Shown here: piece after piece, positions 13,380 to 21,331 of the stretch
How positions within the stretch are numbered: the stretch's first letter is position 1
Layout of the letters: each line of letters opens with the position of its first letter
From: Pseudomonas protegens
GTDB taxonomy: Bacteria; Pseudomonadota; Gammaproteobacteria; Pseudomonadales; Pseudomonadaceae
DNA: 64,000 nucleotides
Direction: 5' to 3'
NCBI RefSeq assembly: GCF_003363755.1
Contig: NZ_CP031396.1
Location: forward strand, 4,372,501 to 4,436,500
Position numbers and translations under genes: made by a program
The notes under the pieces: generated by a model
Database searches by the model: none
What the model was told of the DNA's origin: nothing
What the model saw: only the letters and a program-made list of their open reading frames with translations

Positions 13380-13961
13380 ATGGACGTGGCTGTCTTCAGG
13401 ACAGAGCGCATTTTGGGGTGGAGGCAGTGTGTACTGTCGACCATTCTTTGCCTGTTCAGTCTGCTTGCCATTGCGCAGCCTGAGCTGTCAGCCTCTACCA
13501 GCCTGGCGGAACAGCGGGCCAAGGCAGTGACGCAAGTGGTGTTGGGTATCCTCAGCTACGCTCGCTGGCCGGTGGAACCTGCAGAACTGCGCCTGTGCGT
13601 GGTGGGCCCGACCGAATACACCGACGATCTGCTCAAGGGCACTACTCAGGCTACCGGCCGTCCGGTGCTGGTGCGTCGCCTGTTGGCCAGCAGCCCGGCA
13701 ATCGTCAGTGAGTGCGACTCGGTCTATGTCGGCAAACTGAGCAACGATGAACGGAGCCGCCTGTTCAATTCGCTGATCGGCCAACCCGTGCTGAGCATCA
13801 GTGAGGGGGGCGACCAGTGCACCGTTGGCAGCCTGTTCTGCCTGCGGGTCAGCGACAACCAAGTGTCGTTCGAGGTCAACCTGGATTCAGTGGCCCGCAG
13901 CGGGGTGAAGATCCATCCCAGCGTGCTGCAACTGTCGCGTCGTCGCCCGGCGGCGCCATGA
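13380..13961 (+). CDS. yfiR: YfiR, periplasmic repressor of the YfiN diguanylate cyclase
   Basis: YfiR is a small periplasmic protein that holds the diguanylate cyclase YfiN inactive until envelope or redox stress, or sequestration by YfiB, releases it. The ATG at 13380 follows AAAGAGA and gives 193 residues with an N-terminal signal sequence (hydrophobic residues about 18-32). Four cysteines at 73, 112, 147 and 154 match the spacing of the two structural disulfides known in the P. aeruginosa protein. The stop overlaps the yfiN start by four bases. An upstream in-frame GTG at 13356 is a less likely start. Confidence 0.93.
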   Translation: MDVAVFRTERILGWRQCVLSTILCLFSLLAIAQPELSASTSLAEQRAKAVTQVVLGILSYARWPVEPAELRLCVVGPTEYTDDLLKGTTQATGRPVLVRRLLASSPAIVSECDSVYVGKLSNDERSRLFNSLIGQPVLSISEGGDQCTVGSLFCLRVSDNQVSFEVNLDSVARSGVKIHPSVLQLSRRRPAAP

Positions 13962-15226
13962 AGCTGTTCAAGCCCAACGCCCGCCCGACCCTGCGGTCGG
14001 TTATAGGTCGCGGTCACCTGATCGTCGCCCTGTTGGCGATCTCCATGGCCAGCCTGTCCCTGACCTTCCTCGGGGTCCTGGCATTGCGCGTCTATGCCGA
14101 TCACAACCTGCACCTGATTGCCCGGTCCATCAGCTACACCGTGGAAGCGGCCGTGGTGTTCAACGACAGTGTGGTGGCCACCGAGGCCCTGGCTCTGATT
14201 GCCTCAACCGAAGAGGTGGCCGATGCCAAGGTCTATGACAACCAGGGCCGTCTGCTGGCCAGTTGGCAACGTCCGGAAAGCGGTCTGCTGACCCGCCTGG
14301 AAATGCACGTTGCCAGTGCGATCCTGGAAAAGCCCATCAGCTTGCCGATTCTTCATCAGAACCGAGAAGTGGGCAGCGTCAACGTCACCGGCCATGGCGG
14401 CAGTCTGCTGCGCTTTCTGCTCAGTGGTCTGGTGGGTATCGTGCTTTGTACGGCCTTGAGTGCCTGGGTGTCGCTGTACCTGGCACGCCGGCAACTGCGG
14501 GGGATCACCGGGCCCTTGCGCAGCCTGGCGGAAGTGGCCCACGCGGCGCGGCGCGAGCGGGCCTTCGATCAGCGGGTACCGCCTGCGGAAATCGCTGAAC
14601 TGGACAACCTCGGCAACGACTTCAATGCCCTGCTCGATGAGCTGGAGGCCTGGCAGACTCACCTGCAAAGCGAGAATGAGACCCTGGCTCACCAGGCCAG
14701 TCACGACAGCCTGACCGGCCTGCCCAACCGGGCGTTTTTCGAGGGGCGGCTGATTCGTGCACTGCGCAGCGCCAACAAGCTCAACGAGCGCATGGCGGTG
14801 CTGTTTCTCGACAGTGACCGGTTCAAGGAAATCAACGACAACTTCGGCCACGCCGCGGGTGATGCGGTGCTGGTGGCGGTGGCCACGCGAATTCGCGCGC
14901 AGCTGCGTGAAGAGGATCTGGTGGCCCGGCTGGGCGGCGACGAATTCGCCGTGCTGCTCAGCCCGCTGCACCGGGTTGAAGATGCCCAGCGCATCGCAGA
15001 CAAAATCATCCACAGCATGGACGTGCCGATTCAATTGCCTGGCAACCTGTCGATCATGACGTCGCTGAGCATCGGCATTGCCGTGTACCCGGATCATGGC
15101 GTGACGCCCGGCAGCCTGTTGAACGCTGCCGATGAGGCCATGTACCACGCCAAGCGCGGTTCGCGAGGCGGGCAACACACAGTGGGGGCGGAGCTCCCTA
15201 TCGTTCAGGTTCAAAACAGGAGCTAA
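13958..15226 (+). CDS. yfiN: YfiN (TpbB), membrane diguanylate cyclase
   Basis: YfiN makes cyclic di-GMP and promotes exopolysaccharide production, attachment and small-colony growth. The 422-residue protein has an N-terminal membrane helix (about 20-42), a periplasmic PAS-like domain, a second helix (about 150-172), a HAMP linker, and a GGDEF domain with intact GGDEF at residues 326-330. An RxxD motif (R317 to D320) lies five residues before GGDEF, the spacing of the product-inhibition I-site, so feedback inhibition is plausible. It is coupled to yfiR upstream and followed by yfiB. Confidence 0.95.
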   Translation: MKLFKPNARPTLRSVIGRGHLIVALLAISMASLSLTFLGVLALRVYADHNLHLIARSISYTVEAAVVFNDSVVATEALALIASTEEVADAKVYDNQGRLLASWQRPESGLLTRLEMHVASAILEKPISLPILHQNREVGSVNVTGHGGSLLRFLLSGLVGIVLCTALSAWVSLYLARRQLRGITGPLRSLAEVAHAARRERAFDQRVPPAEIAELDNLGNDFNALLDELEAWQTHLQSENETLAHQASHDSLTGLPNRAFFEGRLIRALRSANKLNERMAVLFLDSDRFKEINDNFGHAAGDAVLVAVATRIRAQLREEDLVARLGGDEFAVLLSPLHRVEDAQRIADKIIHSMDVPIQLPGNLSIMTSLSIGIAVYPDHGVTPGSLLNAADEAMYHAKRGSRGGQHTVGAELPIVQVQNRS

Positions 15227-15231
15227 TTCCC

Positions 15232-15735
15232 TTGTTCTCAATGACGCAACGTACGGTTCGACTGTTCAGCACCCTGGTATTGATGGCCCTCTTGGCCCTG
15301 ACCGGTTGCCAGAGCGTGCCGCCCAAAGGTCTGACCCCGAAACAGATCGCGGTACTGAAACAGGAGGGCTTCGAACTGACGGATGAAGGCTGGGCCTTCG
15401 GCCTGTCGGGCAAGGTGCTGTTTGGCAGCGATGTGGAAACCCTGAACCAGGCCAGCACCGAGATCGTCCAGCGCATTGGCAAGGCCTTGCTCAGTGTGGA
15501 TATCCAGAAGGTCCGGGTCGACGGCCATACCGACGCTTCGGGCAAGGAAGCCTATAACGTGCAGCTGTCCATGCGCCGGGCCAAGAGCGTGGTCAAGGTG
15601 CTGACCCAGGTCGGCATGCGTGAAGAGAACATCCAGCTGCGCGGTCTGGGCAGCAGCGAGCCGGTGGCTTCCAACAGCACCGCAGCCGGGCGCACCGAGA
15701 ACCGCCGGGTGTCGATCGTGGTGATCGCCGACTGA
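15232..15735 (+). CDS. yfiB: YfiB, OmpA-like lipoprotein that sequesters YfiR
   Basis: YfiB is an outer-membrane lipoprotein that binds peptidoglycan and sequesters YfiR, thereby activating YfiN. The product (about 167 aa) has a signal peptide ending in the lipobox LTGC (Cys 26 counted from the TTG) and a C-terminal OmpA-like domain with the peptidoglycan-binding pattern DGHTDASG and RRAKSV. AGGAG at 15218-15222 lies 9 nt before a TTG at 15232 but 18 nt before the ATG at 15241, so TTG is the more likely start. It is the last gene of the yfiRNB operon. Confidence 0.93.
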   Translation: MFSMTQRTVRLFSTLVLMALLALTGCQSVPPKGLTPKQIAVLKQEGFELTDEGWAFGLSGKVLFGSDVETLNQASTEIVQRIGKALLSVDIQKVRVDGHTDASGKEAYNVQLSMRRAKSVVKVLTQVGMREENIQLRGLGSSEPVASNSTAAGRTENRRVSIVVIAD

Positions 15736-15752
15736 TCGGCGATCCACATTTT
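15723..15752 (+). terminator. Hairpin spanning the yfiB stop codon
   Basis: A perfect 9-bp inverted repeat (GATCGCCGA / TCGGCGATC) with a CTGA loop contains the TGA stop and is followed by CACATTTTC. It is a likely weak terminator. A second repeat, CTTTAGC / GCTAAAG at 15758-15780, lies between the convergent yfiB and lysR genes and may serve the minus-strand gene. Confidence 0.55.
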
Positions 15753-15781
15753 CGCGGCTTTAGCTTGGCGGTCGCTAAAGA

Positions 15782-16732
15782 TCAGGGGGCGGCGAACAGC
15801 ATGCTGCGACTGTCCCCCATGAGCAGCGGGCGATTCTGCTCGGTCACCTCGCGGATGTAATCCCACAACAGGGTGATGCGCTTCAATTTGCGCAGGTCTT
15901 CGCGGCAGTACATCCAGAATTGCCGGGTCAGGTTGATCTCCTTGGGCAGTACTGGCAGCAGCCGCGGGTCCTGGGCCGCCAGGAAGCACGGCAGGATCGC
16001 CAGCGAGCGGCCCTGCTGCGCCGCCACGTACTGGGCGATGACGCTGGTACTGCGCAGGTTGGCGCTGGCCCCGGGCACCACATTGGCCAGGTACAGCAGC
16101 TCGGAACTGAACGCCAGGTCGTCCACGTAGCTGATGAATTGATGTTCCCCCAGGTCGCTGGGGCGGCGGATCGGCGGGTGACGGTCGAGGTATTCCTGGG
16201 TGGCGTACAGCTGCAGGCGGTAGTCGCACAGCTTGCAGCACACGTAGGGGCCGTGCTCCGGGCGTTCCAGGGCGATGACGATGTCCGCCTCGCGCTTGGA
16301 CAGGCTGATGAAGTGCGGCAGCGGCAGGATGTCCACTGAGATCGCCGGGTACTCATCGAGGAAGTGGCTCAACTGCGGGGTGATGAAGAAGCTGCCGAAG
16401 CCCTCGGTGCAGCCCATGCGCACATGCCCGGACAACGCCACCCCGGAACCCGAGACCTGCTCGCAGGCCATGTGCAGGGTGCTTTCGATGGACTCGGCAT
16501 AACCCAGCAGGCGCTGGCCCTCGGCGGTCAGAACAAAACCGTTGGTGCGGGACTTTTCGAACAACAGGGTGCCCAGGGCGGTTTCCAGCGAACCGATGCG
16601 CCGCGACACCGTGGTGTAGTCCACCGCCAGGCGCTTGGCCGCGCTGCTGGCCTTGCGGGTGCGCGCCACTTCGAGGAAAAACTTCAGGTCGTCCCAGTTC
16701 AGGGTGCTCAGCGAGGTGATGTTTTTTTGCAT
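15782..16732 (-). CDS. LysR-type regulator divergent from mmsAB
   Basis: A LysR-family transcription regulator of 316 residues. It has an N-terminal winged HTH (residues about 11-70, with AAKRLAVDYTTVSRRI as the recognition region) and a C-terminal LysR substrate-binding domain. The start is the ATG at 16732. It is transcribed away from mmsA across a 148-bp gap containing a clear inverted repeat, the usual arrangement for a LysR protein controlling its neighbour. Control of valine catabolism is inferred. In P. aeruginosa the mmsAB regulator MmsR is an AraC protein, so this would be a different regulator in the same place. Confidence 0.9.
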   Translation of the reverse strand: MQKNITSLSTLNWDDLKFFLEVARTRKASSAAKRLAVDYTTVSRRIGSLETALGTLLFEKSRTNGFVLTAEGQRLLGYAESIESTLHMACEQVSGSGVALSGHVRMGCTEGFGSFFITPQLSHFLDEYPAISVDILPLPHFISLSKREADIVIALERPEHGPYVCCKLCDYRLQLYATQEYLDRHPPIRRPSDLGEHQFISYVDDLAFSSELLYLANVVPGASANLRSTSVIAQYVAAQQGRSLAILPCFLAAQDPRLLPVLPKEINLTRQFWMYCREDLRKLKRITLLWDYIREVTEQNRPLLMGDSRSMLFAAP

Positions 16733-16747
16733 GTTGGACCGGATTTT

Positions 16748-16783
16748 ATGTGCGTTCTTATTAGGAATTTGCACATCTATACT
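16748..16783 (+). promoter_or_regulatory. LysR operator and mmsA promoter region
   Basis: ATGTGC at 16748 and GCACAT at 16771 form a perfect inverted repeat separated by 17 bp, around a second partial dyad TTC-N7-GAA. A -10-like TATACT lies at 16778-16783, so the dyad covers the -35 position of an mmsA promoter. The layout fits LysR activation; binding is inferred. Confidence 0.6.
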
Positions 16784-16880
16784 CCAAAAACCGTCCGACA
16801 CCAACTCGCGACAGCCCCTCTTTCAAGGCGTTTGCCCGCCTTGGTTCCCTGCATAAGAACTCAAGAAGTCAGGAGACCCC

Positions 16881-18407
16881 ATGAACGCATCCCTCAAGCC
16901 CGACGGCACCACCCTGCAACAGGTCAAATTGCTGATCGACGGTGAATGGGTCCAGTCCCAGAGCCAGGAATGGCACGACATCGTCAACCCGGCGACCCAG
17001 GAAGTGCTGGCCAAGGTGCCCTTTGCCACCGCCGCTGAAGTCGATGCCGCGATCGCCGCCGCCCAGCGCGCCTTCCAGACCTGGAAACTGACTCCGATCG
17101 GCGCGCGGATGCGCATCATGCTCAAGCTCCAGGCCTTGATCCGTGAGCATTCCAAGCGCATTGCCGCAGTCCTCAGCGCCGAACAGGGCAAGACCCTCGC
17201 CGACGCCGAGGGTGACATCTTCCGCGGCTTGGAAGTGGTGGAGCATGCCTGCTCCATCGGCACCCTGCAGATGGGCGAGTTCGCCGAGAACGTCGCCGGC
17301 GGTGTGGACACCTATACCCTGCGCCAGCCGATCGGTGTGTGCGCCGGGATCACCCCGTTCAACTTCCCGGCGATGATCCCGCTGTGGATGTTCCCGATGG
17401 CCATCGCCTGCGGCAACACCTTCGTCCTCAAGCCTTCCGAGCAGGACCCGCTGTCCACCATGCTGCTGGTGGAGCTGGCGGTGGAAGCCGGGGTCCCGGC
17501 CGGCGTGCTCAACGTGGTGCACGGCGGCAAGGACGTGGTGGATGCGCTGTGCACCCACAAGGACATCAAGGCGGTGTCCTTCGTCGGTTCGACCGCGGTC
17601 GGCACTCACGTCTATGACCTGGCGGGCAAGCACGGCAAGCGTGTGCAATCGATGATGGGCGCGAAGAACCACGCCGTGGTGCTGCCCGACGCCAACCGCG
17701 AACAGACCCTCAATGCCCTGGTGGGCGCCGGCTTCGGCGCGGCCGGTCAGCGGTGCATGGCCACCTCGGTGGTGGTGCTGGTGGGCGCCGCTAAACAATG
17801 GCTGCCGGACCTCAAGGCCCTGGCGCAGAAACTCAAGGTCAACGCCGGCAGCGAGCCGGGCACCGATGTGGGCCCGGTGGTGTCCAAGCGCGCCAAGGCG
17901 CGGATTCTGGAGCTGATCGAAAGCGGCGTGAAAGAAGGCGCCAAGCTGGAGCTCGATGGCCGCGGCATCCAGGTCCCGGGCTACGAGCAAGGCAACTTCA
18001 TCGGCCCGACCCTGTTCTCCGGGGTAACCACCGATATGCAGATCTACACCCAGGAAATCTTCGGCCCGGTGCTGGTGGTGCTGGAGGTCGACACCTTGGA
18101 TCAGGCCATTGCCCTGGTCAACGCCAACCCCTTCGGCAACGGCACCGGCCTGTTCACCCAGAGCGGGGCGGCGGCACGCAAGTTCCAGAGCGAAATCGAC
18201 GTTGGCCAGGTCGGTATCAACATCCCGATTCCGGTGCCGGTGCCGTTCTTCAGCTTCACCGGCTCCCGCGGCTCCAAGCTCGGCGACCTGGGCCCGTACG
18301 GCAAGCAAGTGGTGCAGTTCTACACTCAGACCAAGACCGTCACCGCCCGCTGGTTCGACGATGACAGCGTCAACGACGGTGTGAACACCACCATCAGCCT
18401 GCGTTGA
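16881..18407 (+). CDS. mmsA: Methylmalonate-semialdehyde dehydrogenase (CoA-acylating)
   Basis: MmsA oxidises methylmalonate semialdehyde to propionyl-CoA (and malonate semialdehyde to acetyl-CoA) using NAD and CoA, the last step of valine degradation and part of myo-inositol breakdown. The 508-residue product has the aldehyde dehydrogenase fold, with PFNFPAMIPLWMFP near residue 155, the cofactor-site FVGSTAVG, and the catalytic Cys292 in the MmsA-typical GQRCMA motif. AGGAG precedes the ATG. mmsB follows after 10 bp, forming an operon. Confidence 0.96.
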   Translation: MNASLKPDGTTLQQVKLLIDGEWVQSQSQEWHDIVNPATQEVLAKVPFATAAEVDAAIAAAQRAFQTWKLTPIGARMRIMLKLQALIREHSKRIAAVLSAEQGKTLADAEGDIFRGLEVVEHACSIGTLQMGEFAENVAGGVDTYTLRQPIGVCAGITPFNFPAMIPLWMFPMAIACGNTFVLKPSEQDPLSTMLLVELAVEAGVPAGVLNVVHGGKDVVDALCTHKDIKAVSFVGSTAVGTHVYDLAGKHGKRVQSMMGAKNHAVVLPDANREQTLNALVGAGFGAAGQRCMATSVVVLVGAAKQWLPDLKALAQKLKVNAGSEPGTDVGPVVSKRAKARILELIESGVKEGAKLELDGRGIQVPGYEQGNFIGPTLFSGVTTDMQIYTQEIFGPVLVVLEVDTLDQAIALVNANPFGNGTGLFTQSGAAARKFQSEIDVGQVGINIPIPVPVPFFSFTGSRGSKLGDLGPYGKQVVQFYTQTKTVTARWFDDDSVNDGVNTTISLR

Positions 18408-18417
18408 GGAGCCTGAC

Positions 18418-19305
18418 ATGAACATTGCATTTATCGGCCTGGGCAACATGGGCGCACCCATGGCCCGCAACCTGATCAAGGCCGGGCATCAGCTGAACCT
18501 GTTCGACCTCAACCAGAGCGTGCTGGCGGAGTTGGCGCAACTGGGCGGGCGCGTTGCTGCCTCGCCCAAGGCGGCTGCCGAAGGTGCCGAACTGGTGATC
18601 ACCATGCTGCCGGCTGCGGCCCATGTGCGCAGTGTGTGGCTGGGTGAAGACGGGGTGCTGGCAGGGATTGGCCGTGGTGTCCCTGCGGTGGACTGCAGCA
18701 CCATCGACCCGCAGACCGCTCGTGAAGTGGCCGCTGTGGCTGCCAAGCAAGGTGTGGCCATGGCCGATGCGCCGGTGTCCGGCGGCACCGGTGGTGCACA
18801 GGCCGGGACCCTGACCTTCATGGTCGGCGCCAGTGCCGAGCTGTTCGCCACCCTGCAGCCAGTGCTGGCGCAGATGGGGCGCAACATCGTGCATTGCGGC
18901 GAAGTGGGCACCGGGCAGATCGCCAAGATCTGCAACAACCTGCTGCTGGGGATTTCGATGATCGGTGTCAGCGAAGCCATGGCCCTGGGGGATGCCCTGG
19001 GCATCGATACCCAGGTGCTGGCGGGGATCATCAACAGCTCCACCGGCCGTTGCTGGAGTTCCGATACCTACAACCCGTGGCCTGGAGTGATTGAAACCGC
19101 CCCTGCGTCCCGGGGCTACACCGGCGGCTTTGGTGCCGAGCTGATGCTCAAGGACCTGGGGCTGGCCACCGAGGCCGCGCGCCAGGCGCATCAGCCGGTG
19201 GTGCTCGGCGCCGTGGCCCAGCAGCTGTACCAGGCCATGAGCCAGCGTGGGGAAGGCGGCAAGGACTTCTCGGCCATCGTCAACAGCTACCGCAAGCCGC
19301 AGTAA
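18418..19305 (+). CDS. mmsB: 3-hydroxyisobutyrate dehydrogenase
   Basis: MmsB oxidises 3-hydroxyisobutyrate to methylmalonate semialdehyde with NAD, directly feeding MmsA in valine catabolism. The 295-residue protein opens with the Rossmann motif GLGNMGAPMA, carries the family signature DAPVSGGTGGAQAG near residues 119-132, and has the catalytic lysine in GQIAKICNN. GAGGAG lies just before the ATG. It follows mmsA closely and is followed by REP repeats and a terminator. Confidence 0.96.
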   Translation: MNIAFIGLGNMGAPMARNLIKAGHQLNLFDLNQSVLAELAQLGGRVAASPKAAAEGAELVITMLPAAAHVRSVWLGEDGVLAGIGRGVPAVDCSTIDPQTAREVAAVAAKQGVAMADAPVSGGTGGAQAGTLTFMVGASAELFATLQPVLAQMGRNIVHCGEVGTGQIAKICNNLLLGISMIGVSEAMALGDALGIDTQVLAGIINSSTGRCWSSDTYNPWPGVIETAPASRGYTGGFGAELMLKDLGLATEAARQAHQPVVLGAVAQQLYQAMSQRGEGGKDFSAIVNSYRKPQ

Positions 19306-19317
19306 GGCAAAGATTGT

Positions 19318-19436
19318 GTAGGCGCTGCTGCAGGCTGCGAACGGCTGCGCAGGAGACGCAGCGATCTCAAAGCGGGATAGCGCCAAGCAAGGCCCTGCGG
19401 TCCTTTTCGCAGCTTCGCGGGCTCAGCAGCGGCTAC
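19318..19436 (+). repeat. REPIN (two inverted REPs) downstream of mmsB
   Basis: It begins GTAGGCGCTGCTGCAGG and ends in the inverted partner CAGCAGCGGCTAC. The second half (GCCAAGCAAGGCCCTGCGG onwards) is almost identical to the units of the tandem array at 62908-63637, so this is a diverged single copy of that unit. It is non-coding and probably mobilised by a RAYT transposase encoded elsewhere. Confidence 0.85.
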
Positions 19437-19446
19437 AAGGATAGGT

Positions 19447-19489
19447 GTAGCCGCTGCCGCAGGCTACGAACGGCCCGAAGGGCCGCAGC
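19447..19489 (+). repeat. Solo REP element
   Basis: GTAGCCGCTGCCGCAGG followed by GAACGGCCCGAAGGGCCG: the left REP half with its hairpin but no inverted partner. It sits directly after the mmsB-distal REPIN. Confidence 0.75.
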
Positions 19490-19545
19490 GATTTCAAGTC
19501 TGGCGAAGATTGGTATTAAACGCGGCCCCTTCAGCCGGGGCGTTT

Positions 19546-19580
19546 GCGGGAATCTGCGTCGGGCAGGTTCCCGCTTTTTT
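19546..19580 (+). terminator. Rho-independent terminator (mmsAB side)
   Basis: GCGGGAA and TTCCCGC (19546-19552 and 19568-19574) form a stem with a 15-nt loop, followed by six T residues. It lies after the REP repeats and just before the convergent toxin gene, and should stop plus-strand transcription from mmsAB. Confidence 0.8.
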
Positions 19581-19586
19581 GTGGGT

Positions 19587-20105
19587 TCAGTTCGGGCGAT
19601 TGGCAGCGGTGTGCGGGGGAGGGTTGAGACGGGTGTCGAGGCCGAAGCGTTCCTGGATCACCACCTGGTACAGCCCTTTGGCCAGCAATGGATTGATCAG
19701 AATGTTCCAGCTGTGCCGGGACACTGATGAGGGCACCAGCACGAATGGATGGTCGGCCAGCAACTGGTCGGCGAATTTCTGCTGGCCGGCACTGGGGATG
19801 CCCGGGATCAGCCAGTTGGGATTGGGCAGGCTGCGTTCATCCACGCGGTAGATGGCCGACGGGTCCTGGATCAGGGCGCCAGTGAGGACATGGGGCACGT
19901 TATCCAGTGCGGCAAAGCCCTTGTGCACCGCCACTTCCAGAATCGCCGTGGCCGGATCGGCGCTGCCATACACGGCCTTGACCCCTTTGGAGTTCCAGCG
20001 GCCGCCGCACAGCTCGGCACCGATGCCACTGTCCCAGCTATCGGCGTGCCGGGCGGCGTCCAGTCGCCAGAAATGAATCTCGCTGCTGCCCGGAATACTG
20101 ATCAC
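19587..20105 (-). CDS. RES-domain toxin of a type II toxin-antitoxin pair
   Basis: RES-domain toxins act on NAD (MbcT, Res) or ADP-ribosylate PRPP synthetase (ParT), arresting growth until neutralised by the Xre partner. The 172-residue protein shows the three name-giving residues in order: R36 in GGRWNSKG, E57 in ILEVAVH, and the serine in VPSSVS (126-127), followed by the usual N-x-x-x-NP segment. Start is GTG at 20105, which overlaps the antitoxin stop (GTGA), so the toxin is translated by coupling. The exact reaction cannot be read from sequence. Confidence 0.9.
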   Translation of the reverse strand: MISIPGSSEIHFWRLDAARHADSWDSGIGAELCGGRWNSKGVKAVYGSADPATAILEVAVHKGFAALDNVPHVLTGALIQDPSAIYRVDERSLPNPNWLIPGIPSAGQQKFADQLLADHPFVLVPSSVSRHSWNILINPLLAKGLYQVVIQERFGLDTRLNPPPHTAANRPN

Positions 20106-20587
20106 TGATAGACCCCGTATTCCAGGCGGGTGAGGAACTCGTCCACCAGTTCGAAGCCGATGGGGTTGGTCAGCAGATCCACCGGTTTATGACCGTCGAG
20201 GCCCATCACCGGCTTGGCCATCCAGTCCTGTGCCTCTTCACTGCTGCCGAAGACGTCCTGGGCCTTGGCCAGCACCTGGGCAAAGCGTACCGCGCGGGCA
20301 CTCTGCTCCGGGTTCAGGGGTTCGTCCGGGGTTTTCAGGCGCCGATGCAGGGTGCGTTCGGAGAGGCCGATGATCTTGGCCAGGACCTGTTCGTCCTTGA
20401 GCATGGGGACCGAGGAGACGAACTTGATGATCGCCGTCAGGGGGATGCCTTCCTCGGTCAAGCGATAGATCGAAATGCGGTCGTCAAACCGTGCCCGGCC
20501 ACCCAGGAGGATGTCCGCAGACTGTTCTTTCAATACCAGTTTGCCCCGCCGCTTGGGGGCAATGCCGGTGCCTGTCAGCGCAACCAT
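20102..20587 (-). CDS. Xre/MbcA/ParS-type antitoxin
   Basis: The antitoxin partner of the RES toxin. The 161-residue protein has an N-terminal HTH-like region (ILAKIIGLSERTLHRRL near 67-83) that should bind the promoter, and a C-terminal MbcA/ParS/Xre toxin-binding domain (VFGSSEEAQDWMAKPVMGL followed by PVDLLTNPIG). Three ATG starts are possible; the one at 20587 is chosen because AGGAG lies 8 nt before it. The toxin starts inside the last codon. Autoregulation is inferred from the operator-like repeats upstream. Confidence 0.9.
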   Translation of the reverse strand: MVALTGTGIAPKRRGKLVLKEQSADILLGGRARFDDRISIYRLTEEGIPLTAIIKFVSSVPMLKDEQVLAKIIGLSERTLHRRLKTPDEPLNPEQSARAVRFAQVLAKAQDVFGSSEEAQDWMAKPVMGLDGHKPVDLLTNPIGFELVDEFLTRLEYGVYQ

Positions 20588-20605
20588 GAGTACTACTCCT
20601 GCCTT

Positions 20606-20638
20606 TGCCATTTGGCAGTGATTATATAGACATTTGGC
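20606..20638 (-). promoter_or_regulatory. Toxin-antitoxin promoter and candidate autorepressor sites
   Basis: On the minus strand a perfect -10 TATAAT lies at 20621-20626. TGCCA-TT-TGGCA (20606-20617) is an inverted repeat just downstream. The octamer CATTTGGC occurs twice, at 20609 and 20631, exactly 22 bp apart and flanking the -10. This is a typical autoregulatory operator layout; the -35 is weak. Confidence 0.6.
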
Positions 20639-20710
20639 GGAGCGCGTTGTGTTCAATGGCAATGCCGGAAGGGGAGCCCGGGTCGAAGGGGCCCCCCGGT
20701 GTGTTCTGAC

Positions 20711-21055
20711 TCAGGCGAACACGAAGTATTTGCGCACGGTTTCCACCACTTCCCAGGTGCCTTTCATCCCGGGTTCCACCACGAAGATATCGCCGGCACG
20801 CAAGTGGATGGGATCGCGGCCATCCGGGGTGATCACGCAGTACCCTTCCTGGAAATGGCAGTACTCCCACTTTTCATAGGCCACCCGCCACTTGCCCGGG
20901 GTGCAGATCCAGGTGCCCATGATCTTGCTGCCGTCCTCGCTGGTGTAGGCGTTGAGGTTGACGGTGTGGGGATCGCCCTCGAGTTTTTCCCACTTGCAGG
21001 CGTCGAGGACGGGCAGAGGGTGGGTATCGCGCAGAACGGTAATGGGTTGCGACAT
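20711..21055 (-). CDS. Cupin-domain protein
   Basis: A 114-residue single-domain cupin of the (S)-ureidoglycine aminohydrolase/EutQ-like type (cupin_3, DUF861). The beta-barrel signature GTWICTPGKWRVAYEKWEYCHFQEG and the second motif GDIFVVEPGMKGTWEV are seen. AGGAG precedes the ATG. It is divergent from kynB across 276 bp, so it could be co-regulated with tryptophan degradation. Substrate and metal are unknown; a small-molecule binding or sugar-epimerase-like role would fit equally. Confidence 0.8.
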   Translation of the reverse strand: MSQPITVLRDTHPLPVLDACKWEKLEGDPHTVNLNAYTSEDGSKIMGTWICTPGKWRVAYEKWEYCHFQEGYCVITPDGRDPIHLRAGDIFVVEPGMKGTWEVVETVRKYFVFA

Positions 21056-21237
21056 GCTGTGCTCCTAGCGGGCAGAGAACTGAAGATGCACCCTATAGCG
21101 GCCCACGTTCAGGGGGATGTCTGTTCTCGACCTCGGGGTATCCAGAAGCGCAATGCGAGAGTCGCTGCCGGCTGGGGGATAACGGGCGGCTGGCGCTTGA
21201 AACATTCCCTCGACAAAGGGCGGTTTTTTAGCAGGAT

Positions 21238-21274
21238 TTGCGAAATATCTGACGATGCCCGAGTTATTTCGCAA
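21238..21274. promoter_or_regulatory. Inverted repeat upstream of kynB, candidate KynR operator
   Basis: TTGCGAAATA at 21238-21247 and TATTTCGCAA at 21265-21274 are perfect 10-bp inverted repeats with a 17-bp spacer, 57 bp before the kynB ATG. The AT-rich dyad fits an Lrp/AsnC regulator, and kynR of that family is in this window. Binding is inferred. Confidence 0.6.
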
Positions 21275-21331
21275 GAATCTTTACTGGTATCGCTCGTATC
21301 ATTCAGTCCGGAGTGACCGAGAGCCGCACGA

